Shown here one piece after another: positions 10,261-23,021 of a DNA stretch of 64,000 nt. The translations under genes and the position numbers were made by a program. Position 1 is the stretch's first letter. Each line of letters begins with the position of its first letter. Source of the stretch: Galeruca laticollis. Taxonomy: Eukaryota; Arthropoda; Insecta; Coleoptera; Chrysomelidae. The notes below the pieces were generated by a model that searched no databases, had not been told where the DNA came from, and worked only from the letters and a program-made list of their open reading frames with translations. The stretch covers positions 304,567,484 through 304,631,483 of the forward strand of contig OY998175.1 of NCBI GenBank assembly GCA_963921935.1, given 5' to 3'.

Positions 10261-10624
10261 TATAATTTGGTATTACCTCTTTTCTAAGGCATACTTGGTT
10301 ATACTCCGTTTTTAAAAGGCATGGAGTAATATATCACTCATTTTGGCCGGAACCATAGGCGTACCGCATTTAGTCATTTAAAAAAAGTTAAGGCTTCTAA
10401 AGTTATCTCATTTCCGAAAATAACCATTTTGTAATATTATTTAAAATGAAATTTCAAATTATCAATAATATAATAAACTGTGGATTATATCACTGACATC
10501 AATTTTCCAGAAAATTTATTATTATGTATAAAAGGGCGTAGACGAGTCCCTCCACCAAGCTCCAGGTAGTTATAATCCTACATACAATAAACAATAAAAT
10601 AAATGTTAATAACAATTTCATACC
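10261..10624. other. No gene seen
   Basis: AT-rich DNA with no recognisable coding sequence; a (TA)n microsatellite follows at about 10626-10650. Confidence 0.45.
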
Positions 10625-10688
10625 AATATATATATATATATATATATATAATTTGGAGTCTTATTGCCACATCCCCACAAAAATATCC

Positions 10689-10724
<36 letters not shown>

Positions 10725-10727
<3 letters not shown>

Positions 10728-11155
10728 CAAAACAATTATTCTTGGGATTTTTTGGTTCTGCATAAAATTGAAAAGTGTTTTCAGTTTTTTTATTTCACAT
10801 TTTAGTTTATTTTTAACGTTTCGGACAGTCAATGTCCTTCATCAGAAAGGTAATCTACAAAGGACTGTTACAATTAATATGATGTACAATACAAATATAT
10901 TTCTTAAAACTTACCATAAAACATGTCCATCACGTATAATTGCGCTCGCAGGCCCATGTTTTATGGTAAGTTTTAAGAAATATATTTGTATTGTACATCA
11001 TATTAATTGTAACAGTCCTTTGTAGATTACCTTTCTGATGAAGGACATTGACTGTCCGAAACGTTAAAAATAAACTAAAATGTGAAATAAAAAAACTGAA
11101 AACACTTTTCAATTTTATGCAGAACCAAAAAATCCCAAGAATAATTGTTTTGAAA
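10725..11155. repeat. Near-perfect 201-bp inverted repeat with hammerhead-like half-cores
   Basis: Arms 10725-10925 and 10955-11155 are of equal length and essentially identical when inverted, around a 29-bp spacer. TA microsatellites bound the region (10690-10724, and 11192-11237 just beyond). Each arm carries CTGATGAAGGACATTGACTG followed by TCCGAAACGTT: a hammerhead core (CTGATGA, stem II GGACA/TGTCC, GAAAC) but no GTC-type cleavage site with a short stem III. This is the pattern of PLE terminal repeats in inverted arrangement; the coding part is absent. Confidence 0.8.
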
Positions 11156-11188
11156 AATAAATAAAATAGGTTCAAGAAATAAACTAAC

Positions 11189-11239
<51 letters not shown>

Positions 11240-11631
11240 AAACCAACCCCATTTGCCGATTATTTCACTCAATAAGCAGGTAATTGAAGAAACTTGACAA
11301 ACAGGTAGCTCAAAAATGGTTTTATTATTATGAAATATAGTCTTTTCAGTTCTAAGAAAATGCCCCCATAATACAATGTACTTACTAGAACTTTTCAACT
11401 ATAAAAGTAGCGGAAAGGTTGAATATTCTCAATTTACAGTTCATCTGTTTTGGAGAAACTGCTGTATTGATTGATTTCCCCATTATTTCTGTTATTTGTT
11501 ATTATTTTTTACCGTTATTGTTAACTGGTGTTTATTTTTGTTCATCTATACAAGTTCTCTTCTCATCACACGAGACAAACACCTAACTACACCTTCCAAC
11601 TATATAGTGTTCCAACCAAATTCGACCAGAT

Positions 11632-12775
11632 ATGGAGGATTTATCACCATCTAAGCAACCTAAAGTTGGCCCATTGTCGCTGAACGAAAAAAATCTGATA
11701 TTAAATTGCTATTCCTCGTTTAAGAACGAAGAAATTAGAAGAAAAATTATGAATTTGACAGGATGTGTTGATGAAACTGTGGAGATTACTGCAACAATGA
11801 TGGGTGTTTCGAAAACAACAATTTATAATTTAATGAAGGAGAAAAAAATGGAAACATCACAGCCCCAGCAAAGTCCCCAGGCCGACCCAAACTTGAAATG
11901 GATGACGACTTGAAGAATGAAATAAGGCGTAAGGTGCATGCTTTTTACTTTAGTAAAGAGATACCAACTCTCTCCAAAATTATGGCTTCGGTTCAAGAAG
12001 ATTCAGATTTTCCGAAAATGTCTCGAAGTACATTATGGAAAATTTTGAAGGAACTTGGATTTGAATATAAAAAAAATTATCGGAACGCAATGTTGATTGA
12101 TAGAGACGACATTGTCATTTGGGGGAGAACTTATTTGCGCAATATTCGGAAAGCAAGACTAGATCAAAAACGAATTTATTATTTGGATGAGACCTGGTTA
12201 AATGAAGGTCATACTGTTTCAATGTTCTGGCAAGACACGAATGTCAAAAGTCGGAGGCAGGCAGCTCTTGAAGGGTGGTCAACAGGCCTCAATCCACCAG
12301 CAGGAAAAGGACGTCGACTCATCATTACTCATATCGGAAGTACCGAAGGTTTTGTTAAAGATGGATTGTTGTGCTTTAAGTCGAAGCAAACCGGAGATTA
12401 TCATGAAGATATGGATGCAGACGTTTTCGAAGAATATTTCTCACAAATGTTAGATCTAATTCCAACAGGCTCAGTCATTGTTATGGATAACGCAAGTTAT
12501 CACTCCAGGTTAGTGGAGAAATTATCTTCAACTGCATCAATCCCATAGAAATAATATGGGCCCAAGTGAAAGGGGAAGTTTCAAGAAAGAATACGATATT
12601 CAAAAAGAGTGACGTAAAAGTTTTATTCGAAGACGCGTTAGGTAACGTGACCAAAGAAAACTGGAAGAAATGTGTTGAACACGTGATACAAGAAGAACGA
12701 AATATGTGGGAAATGGATCATATAAGTGGACACATGATTGATCCATTTATAATCAATGTTACTAATGGAAGCTGA
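11632..12775 (+). pseudogene. Tc1/mariner-superfamily transposase, broken
   Basis: A DDE transposase of the IS630-Tc1-mariner superfamily. Segment 1 (11632-11913) has an N-terminal HTH (GVSKTTIYNLMKE) and then shifts frame at a GRPKLEMDDDLKNEI linker. Segment 2 (11898-12548) carries a second HTH-like part (SRSTLWKILKELGFEYKK), the first acidic motif YYLDETWLNEGH and the second SVIVMDNASYHS. A deletion of perhaps 60 codons follows, after which NPIEIIWAQVKGEVSRKN holds the third acidic residue in a new frame. It cannot make a functional enzyme. Terminal inverted repeats were not found. It ends at the TGA at 12773-12775. Confidence 0.88.
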
Positions 12776-12849
12776 ACAGAATCGTCTGATTCTGATATAT
12801 AAACTAGTTTTTGTGTTAGTTATTACTATTATTTGTTAGACTTTTTTTA

Positions 12850-14560
12850 TAAATATTACATTAATTTGTACTTTATTCCTGCATTTTTCTTTTTTCCTCT
12901 CCTATTGTAAACGGTATATTAGAAGTAAAGTTTTTGCAGGAGGTCTGCAAAAAAATTTGCTATTTTTTATATAATATATGTTTATTGTTTATTCATAGGA
13001 ACACAAAAAAATGTGTTTCTATTGAATCGATATTGTGAACTCTTTTGAATAGTTTTCGTAATTATAATTTCATAGTGCCTTCATATTCATATACTAAGTT
13101 TGTTTTGTCCTGATTGCACGCCTCTGAGGATTAAATTTTTTATTTGTTCATTCGAATACAATAGAGCGACCCTTTCAATACAATAGGCGACCCAACCGAA
13201 TACAGAGTTACGGGGTGTCTACCTGAAATTCGTAACAAATGAGAAATTTTAGTACAAAATTAGATAAACTTCGGAGATATTTTGTTATACACCCTGTATC
13301 GGTTTTGCATGCCTAATGAGCTTTTATTACTCCATGTCTTTTAAAAACGGACTATAAACCAAACATTTTGTGATGATTTGTAACGTTTTTGTAATAATTT
13401 GTGGTACAGTCGGGTCAAATCTTCTCGAGAAGATGTTTTAATGGAATTTACTGTCTCGACCCATACTTTGTAGAATTTAGAAAGTAAGGCTCGAGACAGT
13501 AGATTCCAAATAAGTGAAGACATATTCCTCGAATTCCAATATCTTCAAGTGACTGTAGAAGTAGCTCATAACCTATTAGTGTCGAATATCTTAGTAAGGT
13601 CCAGAAATATGCATAAGAAGGGCTCGTAGACTTAACAACTAACTTGATACAACAATAAACCCGTTTATAAAAACACGTGCCATCTTTATCCTATTTTCGA
13701 ACAACAAAATACGTTCCTTTTAACTGACCTTGAAAGTTTTCAACTGCGTTTCTTAATTATTTTAATCCGAAGATCAAGCTCAAATTAACTTTCACCGATT
13801 TCATCGTCGTTAAGATGTTTTGTAAATATTGCGTGGAATGAAAGAATACAATAAAATTCTAGAACAGATTTTTTTAATTCTAACTGTTACCTTTTTAGAC
13901 TTGATAACTAACTGACACAATAATAAACTCTTTTACAAAAACACGCGTCATCTTTATTATCACTGGAACAACAACATAAATACGTGAAAATAGTGCTCAC
14001 AATCACGTCCTGAAGAACCAACTGAATCAATTTATTTACATTACTTTTCAAACTTCTTCAATTTGAATACGTTAATATAGAATGAATATATAATTATATC
14101 TTGAGGACACGCATAAATGTTGCGTAGGCTTAAATTTTATAATGAGCAAAAAACGCGTCAATAAACAAATTTAGAGTGGTAATTGAATAAAATTTAAAAT
14201 TTTACTGGATTGTGAATAATATAGCTAAAGATTTCTTTTATGTGTCTTTTATTTTTATTTCTTTATTCCAAACAGGTTTTATAACCTAATTACATGGAAT
14301 AAGAATTAATAATACATAAATTTTATCCTAACATAATTTAATATGACCCATGATAAATATAACAGTGATATTGATTAATGTGGAGAATTAGAAACAAGGC
14401 AAGGACGACTCATTTCCGTATCTGTTCCTTCATACACCAAATTTCTTTATATTCGTATATTCATAAATACTGTTTTTAAGTTGTCCAATGGACATTATCG
14501 AATATATTTCGAGGATCGGGAGAACAGGAATTAAATACAATAAATTTCTAGATGTCCATA
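12850..14560. other. Non-coding stretch with PLE tips and a direct repeat
   Basis: No gene. At 13443-13499 two PLE 3' tips stand head to head (ACTGTCTCGACCC ... CTCGAGACAGT). At 13623-13720 and 13898-13990 a diverged direct repeat of about 95 bp shares ACAATAAAC, TTTA, AAAAACACG and ATCTTTAT blocks. An ACACCCTGTAT motif at 13288 resembles ends of small insect repeats. Nothing else stands out. Confidence 0.5.
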
Positions 14561-14564
14561 TATA

Positions 14565-17500
14565 TATATCATCATCATCATCATCAATCAGCCTGTCGCA
14601 TCCACTGCAGGATATAGGCCTCCCTCATTTCTGCCCACTGTCTTCTGTCTTGAGCGCTCTGCATCCAGTTTGTAGTCATTCTTCTGATATCGTCCGTCCA
14701 TCGCGTGGGAGGTCTTCCCTTGTTTCTTTTGTCAGTCCTTGGTCTCCACTCGAGCAGCCTTTTTGTCCATCGTCCATCTGTCATGCGGGCCACATGTCCA
14801 GCCCAGTTCCATTTGAGTTTTGCCACCTGATAGATAACATCCGTGACTCCTGTTCTCGCCCTTAGGTCTTCATTTCTTATGCGGTCACGGAGTGACACAC
14901 CAAGCATCGATCTTTCCATCCTACGTTGGGCTACTCTAAGCTTCTTAGCGGATGTGGCTGTCAGAGTCAAAGTTTCCGCTCCGTAGGTCATAACTGGTAG
15001 AACGCACTGATTATAGGCCTTTCGCTTCAGACACATTGGGAGATTGCCCTTAAACACTTCCCTCATTTTACCAAATGCAGCCCAAGAGAGCGTAATTCTT
15101 CTTCTTAATTCACATGTTTGATTGTCTCTCGAGATTTTTATCTCATGACCCAGGTATGTATACTTATCCACCAAATCTACCTCCCCGTCACCAATAGCAA
15201 TATTTCCACTAGGAACCAGATTCGTCATATATTTCGTTTTCGATATATTAATTTTTAATCCAACCCGAGCACATACCTCCTGAAGATCTTCCAGCATTAT
15301 CTTAATATCCTGTAGGCTGTCTGACATCAAGGCTATATCATCTGCGAAGCGCAGGTCTGTTAGGTTTAATCCATCTATATTCAAGCCTTTTCCGCTCCAT
15401 TCAAGCATTCCAAAGGCGTATTGCAGAATTGTGGTAAACAGTTTTGGTGACATAGTGTCACCTTGCCTCACTCCTCTACCTATTTTTATGGGGTTGGTGT
15501 TTTCGTGCAGTCTTACCATCATGGTAGCATTCTTATATATGTTGTATATTAGCTTAGTGTAACGATAGTCGACACGACATTTTTGTAAGGAGTTTAAAAC
15601 TGCACTCATCTGAACAGTGTCAAAGGCCTTGTGCAAGTTCACAAAGGCAATGACAAGCGGTCTGTTCTACTCTATTGATTTTTCAGGGTTTTGATGCTTT
15701 GTAGGTGGTCATTCGTTCCAAAACCTGTGCGGAATCCGGCCTGTTCTATTGGCTGGTAAAAATCGAGTTTGTTTTCCAGTCGTGTAGTGATAATTCTCGT
15801 GAATAGTTTATAGAGATGACTGAGTAAGCTTATTGGCCTATAATTTTCCAGTTCAGCTGTATCACCCTTCTTGTGAATTAAGATCACGATGGCATTATAC
15901 CATCTGTCTGGTATGGTGCTATTGAAAAGACAAAGATTGAAGAGTTTTGCTATGTTCTCAAGTAAACAATTACCACCCTCCCTAACTGTCGGCAACTACG
16001 CAGTCCTCTCCAGGAGCTTTGTTGTTTTTTGTTTTCTTCAGTGCCAGCTTTATTTCGTCCTGAGTGATATCGGGCAATAATTCTGATCCTTGATTAACGA
16101 TGCCTTTTCTCTTTGTCAATATCTCCGGTTCTGCTTCCAAATTAATTTCATCTTGGCTTTTATATAATAGGCGGTGGAAGTCCTCAACCACTTTTAGAAT
16201 ATCTTCTCGGTTTGTTGTAATGTGCCCCAGTTTATTCCTTATCTTTGTCATTTCTTTCTTTCCGCTTTCCAACTTTCTACGTAAGACCCTCATACTTTTA
16301 TTTTCTTCTATTGTTTGTTCGATCTGCTTTTGGTTGTATGTTCTGATGTCACATCTTATAGCCTTTGAAACTTCCCTGTTTATTTGTCTTAGTTTTTCAG
16401 CAGTAGTTAGTTTTCCACTCCTCATGTCTCTTCTTTGTTTCATTTTCCGCATAGTGGTATCACTTAATTTCGATTGTTTCTTGGTTGTTGGGCAGTATTC
16501 GTTTTGGCTCTCTAGTATGGCGGTTGTGATGGCCTCGTTCAGGACATTTATGTTTTCTTCTGTCTCGGTGCCACTTAACTTATTTGTGATGCATTGCTGG
16601 AAGCCAGTCATGTCTGATGAACTCTCCCATGTTCTGTTACTGTTGGTCTTTCTGATCAACTTATGTCGTTCCTTATCAACGTCAATCGTTACTTTGGCTC
16701 GAACGATCCTATGGTCGCTTCCAGTGGTTATCCTGTTCAATACTGATACGTCTTCAATTATGTATTTTTTATCAGTGATTATAAAATCTATTTCATTTCT
16801 TGTTCGTCCGTCCGGGCTTCTCCACGTCCATCTCTTATTTTGTCTCTTAGGAAAGAAGCTATTCATCTGGAATAGGTTGTTTTGTAACAGGAAATCAAGC
16901 AAGGTGTCGCCCATATCATTTCTTCCTCCTAGTCCATGGTTCCCCAGTGCAAACTCAGTATCGTTCAGCCTTATTCCCATCTTGGCGTTGAAATCGCCAC
17001 ATAGGATAGTATAATGTGTCATCGTAGAACAGTTCTACTTCTTCGTCAGTGTGACTTGAGGTAGGCGCGTAAGTTTGTATAATTTTTATACAGTATCTGG
17101 TGTTGAGTCTGAGGACAAGGCATATTACTCTTGTGGAGATTTTCTTCAGGGACAAAATATTCATTCTGTGTCGTTTGTGTATCAGAAAGCCAGTTCCTCC
17201 CACTGAGCTATCGTCATCTCCTACGTAATAGAAACTGTGCCCAGATTTTAAAGTAACAAGCTGTTCACCCCGCCTTCTAACTTCACTAAGACCCACGATA
17301 TCCCATTTGATATGTTCCAGTTCGTACTCAAGTTCAGTTAATCGTTCTTCCGATAGTAGTGACAGTGTATTGTATGTTGCAATATACATAATTTTTTCCT
17401 TTCTGTATCTCTTCTTCTTAAATTTCTTTGCCAGATGATTGTCCCCCCCAGAATCCATGGGACAGACTGATTTAGCATCAGTGCGAGATTCTGAAGATAA

Positions 17501-17602
17501 TCTTCTACTCGCCTGGGGTATATGAGTTTGTATAACTGGCATTTTCATAAGGGGTATTTTGCCATAGAACACCACGCTGGCTAGGCGTCTTGGTGAGCAC
17601 AT
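14565..17602 (-). pseudogene. RTE-clade LINE, near full length, decayed
   Basis: Minus-strand non-LTR retrotransposon. Endonuclease (17395-16650): IATYNTLSLLSEERL, GLSEVRRRGEQ, YTILCGDFNAKMG, NEIDFIITDKK, TGSDHRIVRAKV. RT (about 15990-15100): KNNKAPGEDCVVAD, LENYRPISLLSHLYKLF, EQAGFRTGFGTNDHL, motif A FVNLHKAFDTVQ, motif B GVRQGDTMSPKLFT, motif C LRFADDIALMSDS. C-terminal RTE signature GHVARMTDGRWTKRLLEWRP and GRPPTRWTDDIRR. The copy has frameshifts near 17020, 15990 and 15670, a stop near 15655, and the catalytic motif-A aspartate is asparagine. The 3' end is a short TGATGATGATGA run (14572-14586 on the minus strand), typical of RTE elements. Confidence 0.93.
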
Positions 17603-19480
<1,878 letters not shown>

Positions 19481-19492
19481 ATATATATATAT

Positions 19493-19645
19493 ATAAGTCA
19501 ATCACAAGCCAAAAATAATTATCAAACATCAGGTAGGCATGGAATGCAACTTCTGTCATTCTGACGATGATAGCAATATCGAAACAATTGTCAAATTTTT
19601 TTTAGAATTATTACCATTATAGATTATGGAATTATTTAGAAAAAG
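19493..19645 (+). repeat. Solo PLE pLTR fragment
   Basis: Starts at TAAGTCAATCACAAG next to a (TA)n tract and runs through AAACATCAGGTAGGCAT to the hammerhead and the following TTATGGAATTA region. No PLE coding sequence is nearby, so it is a severely 5'-truncated insertion. Confidence 0.8.
19549..19612 (+). ncRNA. Hammerhead ribozyme with GCAA-capped stem II
   Basis: CTGACGA (19561-19567), unpaired T, stem II GATA-GCAA-TATC (19569-19580), GAAAC (19581-19585), AATT, GTC with cleavage predicted after C19592. It differs from the sister copies in a shortened stem II closed by a GNRA tetraloop, which should be stable. Stem I keeps TTCTG/TAGAA; the pairs next to the core are two A-U then an A-A mismatch. 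Confidence 0.8.
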
Positions 19646-20960
19646 TAATATGAGTAGATTTCATACATTTCCCACTAGCGGGGCACATTTCGTCACAAAT
19701 CACAAAAAACCGTTTCCAACCCCAAAACTTCATCTCCATTTTACCGCTTCGAGTGTATTCATGTTTAAATATTTGTAAAAAATAACTTTTATATCCTCAG
19801 AATTCTGTATATGTTTGAACTTTACCGCATATCTATAGAGAAAGTCCGCTCTGCCGTAGAACAACAGAACTGATAAGATATTATAAAAAAACTCAAATTA
19901 ATGTATTAACAGTGTAACATAAATAGGTACTAGATTATTTTGAAAATAATAGCTTTTAATGTCGTTCCTTTGTTTACAGAGAAAATCGCAATATTTTTAA
20001 TTTCACCTCGCTATACAATCCAGGATTTATAAAAAAAACACATTACCAATATTATATTTTGTCCTTTCAGTTGGAAGTTTAACAACATTTTCCAACTGAT
20101 CCTTGCCTGTAATTTTTTTCTTTTTCACATAGGACAATAGAAAACGTATAGTTTAAAAATAGTATTCTATTCTTGAAAACCCTTTTAAAATATACATTTT
20201 ATTTATAAACATTTTTTTAATCCCATATTAGAATGTGAATATAATTCAACACATCAAATACTACTTTAAAATTTTTTAAGTATATCAGTTCTTGTTGAAA
20301 CGCAGATAATTTTATTGAATGATTTTATTATAAGCTAAATTGTTGTTAAAATAACAATAAACATAAATAAACAAGTCTCAATCAAAATATAAAAGAATCT
20401 TTCAATAAGACGGATCTGTTTGTATTATAAGTAATAATGATATATAATAGTTTAGATAATACCTGTTAGACAACTGCTGCTGCAGTTACGTCTTAATATC
20501 TTCGAACGAACGAACGAAAGTCCAGTTGCATACATACAAGAACACTCGCAATCGAAATCACCAAAAATTTATGAACTGACCAAGAGTCAAATAAACACTG
20601 TTTTCATTGATATCCAGTATCACTCGGAGGAGATAATGAAATTTAAAATATAACAAACATCTACCGGTTTAGAGGACGCTAATTAGCGAATAAAAGGTCC
20701 GCATGTATTTATACGAGTTCTATTTAAAAGATATATTACCATTCATAATGTAGAAGCGCTACAAGAAATAACTTATTGTGCGATAATCCATTTCAATCGT
20801 CGGAGCGAGACTAATGAATTATCAGTTTTTTTCTAAATTTTTCAGGAACTGTGTTTTTTCTACGACCTTGTAATTTTTTTGTTTTAAATTATAAAAATTA
20901 TTTTTTGGTCAAACATAAATATATCTTTACTTATAAAAATCCATGATCTTGACTAAAGTT
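19646..20960. other. No gene seen
   Basis: AT-rich, non-coding as far as I can see. A short GAAC tetranucleotide run (CGAACGAACGAACGAAAG) lies at about 20504-20520. Confidence 0.45.
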
Positions 20961-21207
20961 CATTGAATACTGTTCTCAAATTCTTAGATCTTCTTTTTGT
21001 AAAAGGACGAGGTTCTGTCAAATTTGACGTCTGTTATGTAGTAACGTTGATATCCAGCTGTCGTAGGTACAATCAGTTTGGAGGCCTATCAAATAGTGTC
21101 TGTATGAGGCTTTTTATTATTGGTGATAAATATTTAATACTTTCGTTATGGAATACAGAGCCCCAGCAACTAAGCAACTAAGAGGATAACTGTCAAGATT
21201 TATATGC

Positions 21208-21715
21208 TTGAGAGACATCTTGGATATAAACCACTTGAAAATGTACTTTTCGTTAGTGCAGTCACAGCTGAGCTATGGCATCTCTAGTTGGGGTGGAGTA
21301 TATGATTGCCACTTTGAAAATGTAAATGTACTACAAAGGTGGATATTACGAATTATTTACCAAAAGAGTAGCAGGTTTCGAAGTGATGAGTTATATGTGA
21401 TGAGCCAAGTTATGGATCTAAGGCAATTATACTGCCTTAAATTACTGCTCTACCTAAAACGAAATGAACATATATTAGAACGTCTTGAACAAACTCATGA
21501 TACTAGACATAAACGGAACACATACAACTTACCTAAAAGGGAAAAAACTATTAGCCAACACTGCTTTGATTAATTGGGCCCAAAAATTCTAAGCCGAGTA
21601 CCTGTAGAACTACAAAGCATCAAAATATATAAGAACTTTAAATGTGAAATAAAAAAATGGATATTATCAAAAAATAGAGACTTTTTCGAAAATATAATAA
21701 ACAAAATATAAAAAG
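21208..21715 (+). pseudogene. LINE tail: post-RT C-terminal region
   Basis: Open for 121 codons with YFSLVQSQLSYGISSWGG, the S-x-L-x-Y-G-I-x-x-W-G block that follows the RT in non-LTR elements, then NVLQRWILRIIY. A change of frame near 21570 continues as GPKILSRVPVELQSIKIYKNF and ends about 21715. The reverse transcriptase itself is missing (5' truncated). Similar in layout to 6290-7215 and 26494-26800. Confidence 0.75.
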
Positions 21716-22024
21716 AACAAGATTTATGCGTCAGTCGAAAACTAACAGCGTCAGAAGTGAAACTTTTTATGTTTTATGACGCAAAAACCGTCAATGAGTG
21801 TACAAAGAAAATTCAAAAACATCAACAAAATAATTATTTAAAAAAATGAAAACAAAAATTATTTCCAAAATTAAAATAAAACAATAATTTTTCGGATAGA
21901 CTATATAAAAATAAACAATTTACAATAAAAGAAGAAGAAGACGAAAAATAAATGATCTTTTTAAGAAATTTGAATTTGAAAGCATATTAAGTCCTTTTTT
22001 AAACATAAAAAAAACAAAAAAAGT
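21716..22024. other. Non-coding; possible left TIR of a small element
   Basis: GAAGTGAAACTTTTTATG at 21756-21773 is the inverted form of CATAAAAAGTTTCACTTC at 22258-22275, with a further similar copy at 22924-22941. They could be TIRs of a MITE enclosing the tRNA relic, but only about 20 bp match. Confidence 0.3.
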
Positions 22025-22096
22025 ACTGGCCCATGGGGGATTAACCCAGCGTCCCTTGCGTTATTAGCACGACGCGCTAACTAACTGAGCTATTTC
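22025..22096 (-). tRNA. tRNA-Ile(AAT) pseudogene
   Basis: The minus strand reads AATAGCTCAGTTAGTTAGCG for the D arm, TCGTGCTAATAACGC with an AAT anticodon, then GGGTTAATCCCC for the T arm and a 3' end ATGGGCCA as in tRNA-Ile. The 5' acceptor strand (AAATGAA) does not pair with ATGGGCC, the anticodon stem has a C-A mismatch and the T-loop TTCGA is altered, so it is a relic. A run of T follows shortly after. Confidence 0.65.
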
Positions 22097-23020
22097 ATTT
22101 GATTTTAAATCGAGTCGAGTGATGACAGGACGAGGAGATCAGCGTTGCGTCTCTCTCACTCAGTTAAGTGTATATGATAATTAGAAAAAGAAAAAGAGCT
22201 TTACAACACTTGTTAGCCATTACCGGATTACATCCCAACTAAAAACTATGTAGAGTCCCATAAAAAGTTTCACTTCAAAAATATTTCCATAAATAAAGCA
22301 ACACTAGTTACAACGACTTTCTCTGATGAACTGAGACTTACTACTTACTTGCTCTTCTACGTACAGGTTAGCAAATATAGCTGAAAGTTTGAAAGTGGAC
22401 ACGCCCACGATGCGCGTTGGTCTCAATGCGGAAAGTAGGAGATAACACAGTTTATGCTTAAACTTTAATGAGTACAGAACTTATCTGTACGGACAAGTAT
22501 ACCTGTTTATTTCCTTTTTCAATATATTTCAATACTCTTGTTACGTTTTATTACATATTTTTTTCAAAATAATACAAATAAATACACAATGCAAAGAAAT
22601 TTCCTAGTTTTTATCGCCTTAATTTTAAAGGTAAACAATTTCTATATTAATTTCGCACTGGATTATACCAATATCGGCAGAAATTATTAAGCGCTTTTGG
22701 TATCCTTTTCCCCCCGAATGCGTTCTCACTTTATCGTTCGCGCAGCGAAGTGGGGATTGATAAACGGAATAACATGATGGCCATCAATAATAAACAATGC
22801 CCTGCGACTATTCTCGGCGTCTCCTCTTTGTGCGGATCTTCGTTAATTTTTTCCGCCTCTCTCACAAGGAGTTTAACAGTTTTGTTATCTCGACGAGTTA
22901 ACTCTCATGACAAAACGCTAGTGTCCCATAAGAAGTTTCACTTCAAAAATATGTGCATGTATGTGCGTGCGTATATAGAGTGTGTGTGAAAATTCTATGG
23001 GCACATATGTTTTATGTGTG
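22097..23020. other. No gene seen
   Basis: Non-coding. CCATAAAAAGTTTCACTTC at 22257 and CCATAAGAAGTTTCACTTC at 22923 are direct repeats, each followed by AAAAATAT. No reading frame resembles a known protein. Confidence 0.45.
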
Positions 23021-23021
23021 T

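Noticed and set aside
11020..11075. Fully active hammerhead on the right arm of the 201-bp inverted repeat
   Set aside because: Core and stem II are perfect, but I could find no short stem III followed by a cleavable triplet; listed only as hammerhead-like.
10578..11398. Frames with alternating Tyr-Ile runs
   Set aside because: Translations of TA microsatellites and of both arms of an inverted repeat.
14488..14865. Ser-rich plus-strand open frame
   Set aside because: Antisense of the RTE C-terminus; begins in TA/ATC repeats.
16100..17014. 304-codon open frame on the plus strand
   Set aside because: Antisense shadow of the RTE endonuclease/linker on the minus strand, which shows clear family motifs; the plus frame resembles nothing.
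20490..20525. CGAA tetranucleotide repeat as a regulatory element
   Set aside because: Only four units and no nearby gene; treated as microsatellite.
22750..22989. 79-codon plus-strand frame
   Set aside because: No recognisable domain, overlaps a dispersed repeat (CCATAAGAAGTTTCACTTC).
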